Assembly: GCA_910588615.1 (NCBI GenBank)
Contig: CAJUOI010000020.1
Location: 1-38,958, forward strand
Source of the DNA: an uncultured Christensenellaceae bacterium
GTDB lineage: Bacteria; Bacillota; Clostridia; Christensenellales; Borkfalkiaceae
Length of the DNA stretch: 38,958 bases
Direction: 5' to 3'
Part shown: one piece after another, positions 7,083 through 14,787 of the stretch
Layout: each line of letters begins with the position of its first letter
How positions within the stretch are numbered: position 1 is the first letter of the stretch
The notes under the pieces: model-generated
What the model was told of the DNA's origin: nothing
Seen by the model: only the letters and a program-made list of their open reading frames with translations
The model's database searches: none
Program-made: the position numbers and the translations under genes

Positions 7083-9524
7083 TCAGCCGATTTTTTTGAG
7101 AAGGGCGATGATTCCGTCGATCGAATACTCGTTGAGGTTTCCGGAAGCGCCGGAAATTCCGGAGCCGGAAAAATCACGGTAGGGGTTTTCGTTGACGATT
7201 CCGTGGAAGTACAGCTTCCAGAGGGGCGTGTCCGTCAGAACTTTTTGCGCATCCGTGATGTACTTGGCAACGTCCTGTACGGGCACCTTTGCACCCTGTT
7301 CGGTTTGAGAAAACAGCAGGTACCACACGCCGCTCAAATATCTGTCTACGGCTTCGTCCGTGTGTGCGACGCCGTCCTCGTCCGTCCAGCTTGCGAAGCG
7401 TCTGACTAAAACCTGACTTTCCGTATACTGCGTACCGTTTTCCGAGGCATAGCCCTTGGTAACCGAAAATTCGCGTTCGATATAGCTTTCTTCGCCCTCC
7501 GCATACACGACGTACGTTTTGCCGTCGTCCGCGGCGATCTGTCCGTTCGTTACGGAATACGTCTTTCCGTCCAGCTTATAGCCGACGATCGCCCGTTCGA
7601 GATCGATCCTTTCCGTTCCGTCCTGCACGTAGGCGCCGAACACGTCTTCCTGAATTTTCAGGAATTTGTCGCCCGAAATGTACCAAACGGCGTCCGCTTC
7701 TTCTCTGATTTCCGCGTTGCCGAGCGGGGCAAGTCCGCCTGCTGCGTAATCTACCAGTCTCCAATCGTAAACGGGGGTAACCTTCGTCTTTACGAGCGTG
7801 GCGTAGCCGCTTTCCGCGCGGTAAACGTTTTCTTCCTCCACGCGGGATTTTCCGAGGAAATATCCTTCCGTTACCGTCGTGCCGGGGTTGTTTCTCAGCA
7901 CCGCGCGTTCGGTTACAACGGCGTTGTCCGGAATGGGGGTAGGGCGCTTTGCGGACAGCGCTTCGTTCTTTCTGCCCGTCGTTTCGTAGTTGAGAAGCAA
8001 GGTGCTGTAACTCTTGTTGCCCGAAGCGGTGAGGGAAAGGTAGGCGTAGATTTCGTCCGCGAATACGTCCTCCACGGTGAGCGCCGCAATATCGTCGGAC
8101 AGCGTTTTCATCGTGCTGTTCTTTAAATTTTTCAGAAGTTTGTTGCTATTGATTTCGCTTTCGCCGAGCACGGAGGCAAGCCGCAGCGTTTCCACCTTAC
8201 GGGACAGATCGCACAGCGAAGTGTTTTGCAAGGCTTTGATAATATCGGGCGAGGAGTCGGATAGGCTGACAAGGTCGCCGAGGGTAACGGTGTCGAGCTT
8301 GCCGCCCTCCGTCAGTTCCTCGATGCGCCAATCACGCATCGCCTTTAAAAAGGCGGAGGAGTCGTCGCCGACCGTAACGATCTGTCCGATTTTCAGGCGT
8401 TTGATCTTATAGCCGTTTGCAAGGTCGGAAATTTTCCAATCGGAGACCGCCTGCATGAATTCGCTCGAATTTTTGTCGATGGTAACGAGATCGCGGATCC
8501 TTGCGCCGTTTACGACGTCGGCGTCCGCTCCCGAAAGGGAGGAAATCGTGCGCGGCTTTTTCCCTGCCCGCATAACGATCTCTCCGTCCGTGATATCGTA
8601 GTCGACGCCTTCGCTGCCGTAGGCAAGATAGCGCATCGCCGCCTCCGACGAGGCGTTGACGCCGAGCGCCGCGCCCACTTCGATACGTCCGATGATTTCT
8701 TCCGCGTTTTCCGACAGATCCTTTACCGTGGCGGCGCTCTTCCCCTCCGCCATGACGATTGCGCCGTCCTCCCCGACGGTATAATCCTCGCCCTCCGTAC
8801 CGTAGCACACGGTGAGCATCAAGGGGGAGGAATCTCCCGTCAGCTTCATCACGTCGCCGATCGCCACGTTCATCAGCACGTCGTTGCTCAGATAAGAGCC
8901 GAGCGAGGAAAATTCTACGCCCATTATCTCTTCCACGTTCAGACGAACGCCCATGTCCGCAAACTGGGCGGCGACCGAATCGAGCGCGCGCTTTACCGCG
9001 GGGCTGTATTTCGCGACGGCGTCGAAGTTCGTCAGGCGTTTGTTGCGCGCGTCGTCGAGCAGATCGCCCGCCAGATCCAGAACGGTTTTATCGAGGTATG
9101 CCTCGGACACGTACTTCGACGCATCCGCACCGAACGACGAAAGCAATTTGTTCACGGGCGCCTTTTTCGCCCCGAGCACAACCACGCCGACGATTGCGCC
9201 GAGGCAGGCGAAAATGCCGAAAAAGAATGCAAGACAAAGCCCGATGATATTCCAGAGGAAGCTGCGCGGAAGGTATTTTACCTTCGTCGTAGCTTCCTTC
9301 TTTTTCTTTTCTTTCTTCGGCTCCTGCGGCTGCTGTGCGGGTTGGACGGGCTGCTGTCCCTGCCCGAACGCCTGCGGGTCGTATCCGTTGGGATACCCGT
9401 TCGGGTAACCGTTCGTTCCCTGCGGGTAACCGTAGCCGTTCATGCCCTGAGGATACCCGTTCTGCGCTCCCTGACCGTAGTTGTTTACGGGGAATCCCAC
9501 TTGGTATTCTTGTTTTTTTGCCAT
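7083..9524 (-). CDS. large repeat-containing single-span membrane protein, function unknown
   Basis: An 813-residue protein I do not recognise. The first ~60 residues are rich in Asn, Tyr, Gly, Pro and Gln with tandem YPNGYPNGY-like units, followed by a lysine-rich stretch and one strong membrane span (about 90-118). This suggests a disordered cytoplasmic N-terminus and a large external part. The external part has two DY-[TD]-hydrophobic modules (EGEDYTVGEDGAIVM and EGVDYDITDGEIVM), then repeats of about 37 residues with the pattern SS.FLKAM.DW.I..L...K...L.LG..V.. (roughly 345-460 by eye). The ATG at 9524 is preferred over 9563 because AAAGGAG lies just before it. It has its own promoter and no obvious partner gene. 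Confidence 0.85.
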   Translation of the reverse strand: MAKKQEYQVGFPVNNYGQGAQNGYPQGMNGYGYPQGTNGYPNGYPNGYDPQAFGQGQQPVQPAQQPQEPKKEKKKKEATTKVKYLPRSFLWNIIGLCLAFFFGIFACLGAIVGVVVLGAKKAPVNKLLSSFGADASKYVSEAYLDKTVLDLAGDLLDDARNKRLTNFDAVAKYSPAVKRALDSVAAQFADMGVRLNVEEIMGVEFSSLGSYLSNDVLMNVAIGDVMKLTGDSSPLMLTVCYGTEGEDYTVGEDGAIVMAEGKSAATVKDLSENAEEIIGRIEVGAALGVNASSEAAMRYLAYGSEGVDYDITDGEIVMRAGKKPRTISSLSGADADVVNGARIRDLVTIDKNSSEFMQAVSDWKISDLANGYKIKRLKIGQIVTVGDDSSAFLKAMRDWRIEELTEGGKLDTVTLGDLVSLSDSSPDIIKALQNTSLCDLSRKVETLRLASVLGESEINSNKLLKNLKNSTMKTLSDDIAALTVEDVFADEIYAYLSLTASGNKSYSTLLLNYETTGRKNEALSAKRPTPIPDNAVVTERAVLRNNPGTTVTEGYFLGKSRVEEENVYRAESGYATLVKTKVTPVYDWRLVDYAAGGLAPLGNAEIREEADAVWYISGDKFLKIQEDVFGAYVQDGTERIDLERAIVGYKLDGKTYSVTNGQIAADDGKTYVVYAEGEESYIEREFSVTKGYASENGTQYTESQVLVRRFASWTDEDGVAHTDEAVDRYLSGVWYLLFSQTEQGAKVPVQDVAKYITDAQKVLTDTPLWKLYFHGIVNENPYRDFSGSGISGASGNLNEYSIDGIIALLKKIG
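9380..9475 (-). repeat. tandem low-complexity coding repeat
   Basis: Imperfect tandem units of 12-24 bases containing ATACCCGTT or GTAACCGT encode the Gly/Tyr/Pro/Asn-rich N-terminus of the repeat membrane protein. Such tracts can change length by slippage. Confidence 0.6.
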
Positions 9525-9575
9525 AGAGTGCTCCTTTTGTCCGCCGCTCTCGGCGTCGGACACGGATTCTGGTTT

Positions 9576-9604
9576 AGTATACTATAAATAAAGAAAAAAG
9601 GCAA
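9576..9604 (-). promoter_or_regulatory. promoter of the repeat membrane protein gene
   Basis: TTGCCT (9604-9599) and TATACT (9581-9576) are 17 bases apart. The leader holds an imperfect GC-rich hairpin (GTCC-GA-CGCCG against CGGCG-GAC, about 9540-9562) just before the ribosome site. Confidence 0.65.
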
Positions 9605-9612
9605 GCGATTGT

Positions 9613-10962
9613 TTAAAGGTAGTGTTTACGGGCGTATTCCGTTAAAATTTCGCGGCGGTTTCGCGTTCCGTCGAGGGCGGCGTAATCCAGCAATTCCTTT
9701 AATACGCTGCTCAGCTTCGTGCTTCGTATGCCGATTTTCAGCAAGTCGTCGCCGTTCGCGTTCAATTCTTTCATGCAGCGGGGGGCGCGTTCCGCCTTCA
9801 TGCCGTTGAGGACGTTCCGCCATTTTACCGCCGCGGGAGCGGGGGACGTATCGTCCTTACATGCCGAAAAGTCTGCCTGGAACAGTGCGAGCAGGGCTTC
9901 GATATAGGGAAAGTATTCCACGATCGTCCGCCTGATCTTGTTCGGGCGCATCTGCAAATTGTAGTCCTTCATGTGCAGGGAAACGAGCGTTTTCGTTTCG
10001 ACGATCAGCTTTTTCGGCGCTTTGAGTCCGGTTAAAATTTTTTCCGCAATCCGCGCGCCTTCCTTGGCGTGCTCGTAAAAGTTTCCGTCGCGAAGATAGC
10101 AGTACGGCTTGCCCGCATCGTGCAGGAGCGCGGCGAAACGGATTTCGGGCGGAGCGTAGCGCACGCAGCGGAAGGAGTGTTCGAGCACGTCGTAACGGTG
10201 AAAATCCTCGCGTTGGCGCATATTTTCGCCGAGAGCGAGCTCGGGAAGAACGTGCTTTAATACGCCCGTTTCCCGCAGAATGCAGAGCCCGCGGTAGGGG
10301 GCGCTTCCGTCGCCGCGCTTCCCGTCCGAGCGTAGGAGACGCACGAGCTCCGCGTATATGCGTTCGGGCGCAATATCTTGAATCAGGGCGGCGTGCTCCC
10401 TTGCTCCCGCAAGGCATTCGCCGTCGGGCGTAAACCCCGTTTCGGCGGACTGGCGCGCAAGGCGCATAAGCCGCAGCCCGTCCTCGCCGAACACCTTCCG
10501 CGCGGGGGCGACGGTGCGCAAAAGCTTCTTTTGAATGTCGCTTATTCCGCCGAGCGGGTCGAAAAATTGTTCCGCGCGGATATCGTAGTAGACGGCGTTG
10601 GCGCAGAAGTCGCGGCGTACGGCGTCCTTTTGCATATCGTCTGTAAAGATGATTTCGGAGGGCGTATGCGCGCCGCGCACGTACTTGTCCGAGCGGAAGC
10701 GCGTGAATTCGTAGTCCGCGCCCTCATTATCCTGTAATTTTACGGTGCCCGTGTTGCGGTAAACCGCCCGCACGCGGAAGCCCGCCCGTTGGGCGGCGGT
10801 CAGCAAGTCCTCCTCCGCAGCCGGGGCGCAGATATCCCAGTCGGCGTTTTGCGGCAGGGAAAGCCCCGCAAGATGGTCGCGCACGCTTCCGCCCACGAGG
10901 TACAGAGGGAAAGGGAAAAATTCGGCAAGCCTGCATAAATTTTCCGGAATGACCTTTTTCAT
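9613..10962 (-). CDS. cca: CCA-adding tRNA nucleotidyltransferase with HD domain
   Basis: A 449-residue class II nucleotidyltransferase that builds or repairs the 3' CCA end of tRNAs. The catalytic head has LVGGSVRDH (22-30), the metal-binding DWD at 41-43 and the RRDF motif (116-119). The neck helices follow, and an HD domain lies in the C-terminal half (FAALLHDAGKP, His281-Asp282). The length fits the bacterial HD-containing forms. A CGGAG ribosome site lies 5 bases before the ATG. It diverges from the lipid kinase gene across a short shared promoter region. The HD part may add phosphohydrolase activity, which is known for some relatives but not shown here. Confidence 0.93.
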   Translation of the reverse strand: MKKVIPENLCRLAEFFPFPLYLVGGSVRDHLAGLSLPQNADWDICAPAAEEDLLTAAQRAGFRVRAVYRNTGTVKLQDNEGADYEFTRFRSDKYVRGAHTPSEIIFTDDMQKDAVRRDFCANAVYYDIRAEQFFDPLGGISDIQKKLLRTVAPARKVFGEDGLRLMRLARQSAETGFTPDGECLAGAREHAALIQDIAPERIYAELVRLLRSDGKRGDGSAPYRGLCILRETGVLKHVLPELALGENMRQREDFHRYDVLEHSFRCVRYAPPEIRFAALLHDAGKPYCYLRDGNFYEHAKEGARIAEKILTGLKAPKKLIVETKTLVSLHMKDYNLQMRPNKIRRTIVEYFPYIEALLALFQADFSACKDDTSPAPAAVKWRNVLNGMKAERAPRCMKELNANGDDLLKIGIRSTKLSSVLKELLDYAALDGTRNRREILTEYARKHYL

Positions 10963-10992
10963 AACTTCTCCGAGAGAAATTTTTATAAAATG

Positions 10993-11021
10993 ATTATAAC
11001 TCTTTTCGAAAAAAATTGCAA
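10993..11021 (-). promoter_or_regulatory. cca promoter, sharing its -35 box with the divergent promoter
   Basis: Minus-strand TTGCAA (11021-11016) and TATAAT (10998-10993) are 17 bases apart. The hexamer is its own reverse complement and is also the -35 box of the plus-strand promoter. Confidence 0.75.
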
Positions 11022-11044
11022 TTCCCGAAAAGATATTGTATAAT
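11016..11044 (+). promoter_or_regulatory. promoter of the lipid kinase-phosphatase operon
   Basis: TTGCAA (11016-11021) and TATAAT (11039-11044) are 17 bases apart. The same six -35 bases serve the divergent cca promoter. Confidence 0.75.
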
Positions 11045-11076
11045 AAAATCGTTGATGTATGGCTACGGGAGATAAA

Positions 11077-11946
11077 ATGTTAAACATTATTGTAAATCCG
11101 CATTTCCATCAAAAGAAGGTGGAGCGCTTGCTTGCAAAGGTCGATAAGCGTTTGAGAGAGAGGGGAACGGAATACCATATACATTATTCGCATAAGGCGG
11201 GGCAGACGCGGGAATACGCGCGATGTCTTTCCGAAGCGGGCGAAAGATATTTCGTCGCGTTCGGCGGCGACGGAACGCTGAACGAGGTATTAAGCGGAAT
11301 AATCTGTCCAGAGGAGTGCTATCTCGGGCTGATCCCCGCGGGCACGGGCAACGACTTTGCGCACGCCGCAAAGATCCCGCAGGGAATCAAGGCGCTCGAT
11401 CTGATTCTGGACGGCGAAGCCAAGCCGACCGACTACATCCAGTTCGACGACGGCAAGCGCAGTATGAACATCGCGGGAATGGGGATCGACGTGGACATCC
11501 TGCACCGCTGCGAAAAGAAAAAGCACGGCGGCAGAAGAAGCAAGTATTTTTTCAGTCTGCTCGCCGCGCTCAGGGAATATAAGCCTATAAAAATCGAAGT
11601 TACCGCCGACGGAAAGACGGACGTGTACAAGGCGCTGATTGCCTGCGTGTGCAACGGAAGTCGTTTCGGCGGGGGCATTCCCATCTGCCCGGGGGCGCGC
11701 ATCGACGACGGTAAGCTCGATTTGCTCGTTGCGGAGTGTCCGCCGCGCGGGTTGATTCCGTTGGAATTGACCTATCTGATGCGAGGAAAGCTGTTAAAGC
11801 GCAAAATCGCGCATATGGTGCGGTGCGACGAAGCGCGCATTGTCGCCGAAGGGGAGGCTCTCGCGCAGTACGACGGCGAACTTATGCCGTGCGACTCGCT
11901 CACCGCGAAAATCGTTGCGGGTAAACTCAGGATGTTCCGAGGTTGA
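11077..11946 (+). CDS. diacylglycerol/lipid kinase family protein
   Basis: A 289-residue soluble kinase of the diacylglycerol kinase/YegS/DgkB group, which phosphorylates lipids such as diacylglycerol at the membrane surface. The catalytic signature AFGGDGTLNEV (GGDGT at 63-67) and PAGTGNDFA (87-95) are intact. A C-terminal beta domain follows (GGGIPICPGARIDDGKLDLL). An ATG 18 bases upstream is possible, but GGGAG sits 5 bases before 11077. The stop is one base ahead of the next start codon, so it should be translationally coupled to the phosphatase. The pairing hints at control of, or signalling through, membrane lipids. Confidence 0.9.
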   Translation: MLNIIVNPHFHQKKVERLLAKVDKRLRERGTEYHIHYSHKAGQTREYARCLSEAGERYFVAFGGDGTLNEVLSGIICPEECYLGLIPAGTGNDFAHAAKIPQGIKALDLILDGEAKPTDYIQFDDGKRSMNIAGMGIDVDILHRCEKKKHGGRRSKYFFSLLAALREYKPIKIEVTADGKTDVYKALIACVCNGSRFGGGIPICPGARIDDGKLDLLVAECPPRGLIPLELTYLMRGKLLKRKIAHMVRCDEARIVAEGEALAQYDGELMPCDSLTAKIVAGKLRMFRG

Positions 11947-11947
11947 C

Positions 11948-13012
11948 ATGCTGTTTCAATTTTACAGAACGGTGCTCGATAATATTCCGACGGCGGTCAT
12001 CGTCGTCGACAGGCGCATGAGGATAAGATTTGCGAACAGATCCTTCCTCATGCTTTTCGGCGCGCAAGCCGAAAAAGGCACCTTCCGTAATTTTGTTTCC
12101 TGCAAGGAGGCGAAAGGCAGGTGCGGGGAAGGGAAAAAGTGCAAGTCCTGCTCGCTGCGTCGCCTGTTCGAGGATGCAAAGCAGAACCGCGGCGTCGCGT
12201 TCCGCAAGCTCGTTATCCGAACGCTTTCGGAAGAGAATCTTTCCTGCCGTATCAAGGTGGTGCCCATCGGGCGGTATTTCCTCGGCATTGCCGACGGCGC
12301 TTACGAAACGGAAATCGCCCGCGAGCTCGATTCGGCGCAGGACATCCAGCAAAAGCTGCTGCCGCCCGCAAAGAGCGAAAACGGTACGCACTATTCGTTT
12401 ATGTATATTCCTTGCCGCGCCATCGGCGGCGATTTGCCCGACGTGTACGAAACGGACGGGCAGACGATGGGTTTTCTTGCCGACGTGTCCGGCAAGGGGA
12501 TTTCTGCGGGGATGCTCTCGGCGTTCGTCAAGGCGGGCTGGAACCGTTCGGTGTCCTCGCCCTCGCACGCGCTGCGCGGGTTGAACGCGAAGTTTCAGGA
12601 ACTCAACCTTGACGAACGCTCCTACGTTACCGCCGTGGCGGTGCGCATCGACAGGGGGCAGAACCAGATCTGCTATTCCTGCGCGGGACACAACGCGCCC
12701 ATTCTGTTGAAGAGCGAGCTTGGAATCGACGAAATCGAAATGAACGCGCCGCCCGTGTCTACGTGGATTCCTGACTTCGGTTACGAGGACAGACTCATCG
12801 GCTATAACAAGGGCGATATTCTCGTTATGCTTACCGACGGCGTTATCGAGAGCAGGAACAAGAAGGGTGAGATGTATTCGCTCGAACGCGTGGAGGAGGT
12901 GCTCAGAAAGTCGGAAAACGCCGAAACGTTTATCGACAGGTTAAAGAGCTCTCTTTCCGAGTTTTGCGGCACCTTCAACGACGACTTAACTGCAATCGCG
13001 TTCGATTTGTAA
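11948..13012 (+). CDS. PAS domain-containing PP2C-type (SpoIIE/RsbU-like) serine phosphatase with a Cys motif
   Basis: A 354-residue soluble protein. Residues 5-120 form a PAS-like sensor with an inserted cysteine set C52-X6-C59-X5-C65-X2-C68, which could hold an iron-sulfur cluster or zinc, or act as a redox switch. A short linker (AQDIQQKLLPP) leads to the SpoIIE/RsbU phosphatase domain with metal-binding motifs GGDLPD (160-165), ADVSGKG (178-184), LTDGV and a final FNDDLTAIAF. Such enzymes usually dephosphorylate anti-sigma antagonist proteins; none is encoded nearby. The true start is the ATG at 11948, with GAGG just upstream and overlapping the kinase end. A longer frame from 11840 lies inside the kinase gene and is rejected. 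Confidence 0.88.
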   Translation: MLFQFYRTVLDNIPTAVIVVDRRMRIRFANRSFLMLFGAQAEKGTFRNFVSCKEAKGRCGEGKKCKSCSLRRLFEDAKQNRGVAFRKLVIRTLSEENLSCRIKVVPIGRYFLGIADGAYETEIARELDSAQDIQQKLLPPAKSENGTHYSFMYIPCRAIGGDLPDVYETDGQTMGFLADVSGKGISAGMLSAFVKAGWNRSVSSPSHALRGLNAKFQELNLDERSYVTAVAVRIDRGQNQICYSCAGHNAPILLKSELGIDEIEMNAPPVSTWIPDFGYEDRLIGYNKGDILVMLTDGVIESRNKKGEMYSLERVEEVLRKSENAETFIDRLKSSLSEFCGTFNDDLTAIAFDL

Positions 13013-13075
13013 ACGTTAAAACGTTATTTCGCTCTGTCATTTTTATGCGGTAGCCGAACGTTTCAATTTTCAAAT

Positions 13076-13105
13076 AAAAAACCGCCCTTGGAGGGCGGTT
13101 TTTTT
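13076..13105. terminator. bidirectional terminator between convergent genes
   Basis: A CCGCCC/GGGCGG stem is flanked by As on the left and seven Ts on the right, so it works in both directions. Confidence 0.9.
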
Positions 13106-13116
13106 CGAGCTGTGTT

Positions 13117-13338
13117 TTAAATGTTTAAAAGCCGTAAAATGTGTTTGCTGACAATCATCATAATAAGGTCGATCAGCCAAAGGATAAATCCCAAACCGAT
13201 CAAACGGATAATGCCCGCAATGATCTTGCCCTCGGAAAATCTCGTAATCGCGCCAAAGATCCATGCCGTAAAAGGTATGATTGCACAGATGACGCTCACG
13301 ATGTAGGGCAGACCGAAATAATCGCTTTTCTTTGCCAT
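13117..13338 (-). CDS. small two-span membrane protein, unknown function
   Basis: A 73-residue protein with two hydrophobic helices (starting at LPYIVSVICAIIPF and IIRLIGLGFILWLIDLIMM) joined by a polar turn (TRFSEGK). It recalls short hypothetical Clostridia proteins I cannot name. A longer frame opens at 13404, but GAGGAG sits 9 bases before the ATG at 13338 and the promoter overlaps the longer frame, so 13338 is the start. It has its own consensus promoter and shares the terminator at 13076-13105. Confidence 0.7.
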   Translation of the reverse strand: MAKKSDYFGLPYIVSVICAIIPFTAWIFGAITRFSEGKIIAGIIRLIGLGFILWLIDLIMMIVSKHILRLLNI

Positions 13339-13374
13339 TTCAACACTCTCCTCACATAAAATATCGATACCGTT

Positions 13375-13404
13375 ATTATACAGTATTATACGCGTATCTG
13401 TCAA
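13375..13404 (-). promoter_or_regulatory. promoter of the two-span membrane protein gene
   Basis: TTGACA (13404-13399) and TATAAT (13380-13375) both match consensus, with an 18-base spacer. A second TATAAT lies within the spacer. Confidence 0.8.
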
Positions 13405-13422
13405 GCAGTTGTCATAATTTTC

Positions 13423-13965
13423 TTATAATTTCACAAAAGATTCTCTGCGGAAGCTTTCGCCCGTCGTAACGTCCTTCCAGACGAGCTCGTTATCTTCCGC
13501 CACGAGGCAGGAGTGGGGAGAATTTTCCTTGGGAATGGAAACGGAACCGCAGTTCACGTAGATATAGTTTCCGCGCGTTTCGAAGGCGGGAACGTGAAAG
13601 TGCCCATTAAAGAGCACGTCGCCGTTTCCGAGGCAGGCAGGCGTTTTATGCCCGTGCGTTGCAATCGCCGTTCGTCCGAACAGCGGGAAAAACGCAAAGT
13701 CAGCCTCGACGGGAAATTCAAGCACCAAGGAGTCGACCTCGCTGTCGCAGTTGCCCTTGACACAGAGGATTTTGTCCTTGAAGCCGTTTAACAGCTTTGC
13801 CGTTTCAAGTGTGGAATAGTCCCTCGGCAGGGCGTTGCGCGCTCCGTGGTAGAGCAGATCGCCGAGGAGCAACAGCTTGTCGGCGCGCTCTTTTTCAAAA
13901 CGCGTTAAAAGCCGTTCGCAATAGTATGCCGAACCGTGAACGTCCGACGCAACGAGAAGTTTCAT
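13423..13965 (-). CDS. YfcE/MJ0936-type metallophosphoesterase
   Basis: A 180-residue calcineurin-like phosphoesterase that should hydrolyse phosphodiesters using two metals. All family motifs are visible: D8-x-H10 (ASDVHGS), GDLLYHG with D36, GNCDSE (71-76), THGH (103-106) and NGHFH (120-124). The start is the ATG at 13965, because GGAGG lies 4 bases before it and the ATG overlaps the stop of the HAD gene (ATGA), so the two are coupled. It is the last gene of a four-gene operon. The natural substrate is unknown. Confidence 0.92.
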   Translation of the reverse strand: MKLLVASDVHGSAYYCERLLTRFEKERADKLLLLGDLLYHGARNALPRDYSTLETAKLLNGFKDKILCVKGNCDSEVDSLVLEFPVEADFAFFPLFGRTAIATHGHKTPACLGNGDVLFNGHFHVPAFETRGNYIYVNCGSVSIPKENSPHSCLVAEDNELVWKDVTTGESFRRESFVKL

Positions 13966-14762
13966 ACCGCCTCCGTTCGGATGATTTTTTTGATTTCGGT
14001 TAGAACGCCGAATTCGGTGTTCGAGGGAATAACGTTTTTGATCAGTTCTTTCAGCGGGGGATAGGCGTTGTCGGTAACGTACGCCCGTCCGCATTCCAGC
14101 AGCATTTCATAGTCGTTCATGTGGTCGCCGAACGCCGCGCATTCTCCCTTTTCGAAGCAAAAATAGTCGCGGATAAAGCGCACGGCTTCGCCCTTATTGG
14201 CGTTGGGGGCGGAAACGTCGCACCAGTCCTTGCCCGAAAGGATGGTACGGAGAAAGGGAAGCTTTTGCGGAAGTACCCGAATGCAGTTGCGAACGGAGCC
14301 GATTTCGTCGAACACCGCGATTTTGCAGAACGCCTCCTTGTCGATGACCTCGTTCAGACTGTCTACCTTGATACAGCAATCGTAAGATAGGTGCGCGTAG
14401 TGCACGAAGGGCTCGGCGTCGCTTTCATAATAGGCGTTGTTTTCGCCGCAGAGCAGCGGAAAGAGGTGGGGAAGCCGTCGGATTTCTTCGAGCGCGGGCA
14501 GGATGAGTTCCCTGTCGATGGGGTTAAGGTGCAGCGTTTTGCCCTTGTACTTCACGAGCGCGCCGTTCTCGCACATGAATAGCACTTTGTCCTTGACGGG
14601 CAGGAACAGCTTTTGCAGGTTTGCGTACTGTCTGCCGCTTGCGGGCGCGAATAAAACCCCCCGTTCCGAAAGTTCTTCGATGAGGCGGAAGGTTTCCCGG
14701 GGCAGATGCTTTTCGTCGTCGAGCAGCGTCCCGTCGAGGTCTGTTGCAATGAATTTTAACAT
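13962..14762 (-). CDS. Cof-type HAD-IIB phosphatase
   Basis: A 266-residue haloacid dehalogenase-type phosphatase. Motif I is DLDGT (8-12) with nucleophile Asp8 and acid Asp10. Motif II is SGR (42-44), motif III is Lys190, and motif IV is GDHMND (212-217). The central part (about 80-185) is the type IIB cap, which sets the substrate, likely a sugar phosphate or flavin precursor. It starts 25 bases after the cardiolipin-synthase-like gene and overlaps the phosphoesterase gene by 4 bases. Confidence 0.92.
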   Translation of the reverse strand: MLKFIATDLDGTLLDDEKHLPRETFRLIEELSERGVLFAPASGRQYANLQKLFLPVKDKVLFMCENGALVKYKGKTLHLNPIDRELILPALEEIRRLPHLFPLLCGENNAYYESDAEPFVHYAHLSYDCCIKVDSLNEVIDKEAFCKIAVFDEIGSVRNCIRVLPQKLPFLRTILSGKDWCDVSAPNANKGEAVRFIRDYFCFEKGECAAFGDHMNDYEMLLECGRAYVTDNAYPPLKELIKNVIPSNTEFGVLTEIKKIIRTEAV

Positions 14763-14787
14763 AATGCTTCCGTTTTTTACGCCCTTT

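Noticed and set aside
9540..9562. Possible riboswitch before the repeat membrane protein
   Set aside because: Only one imperfect hairpin in a short leader; no known riboswitch core was recognised.
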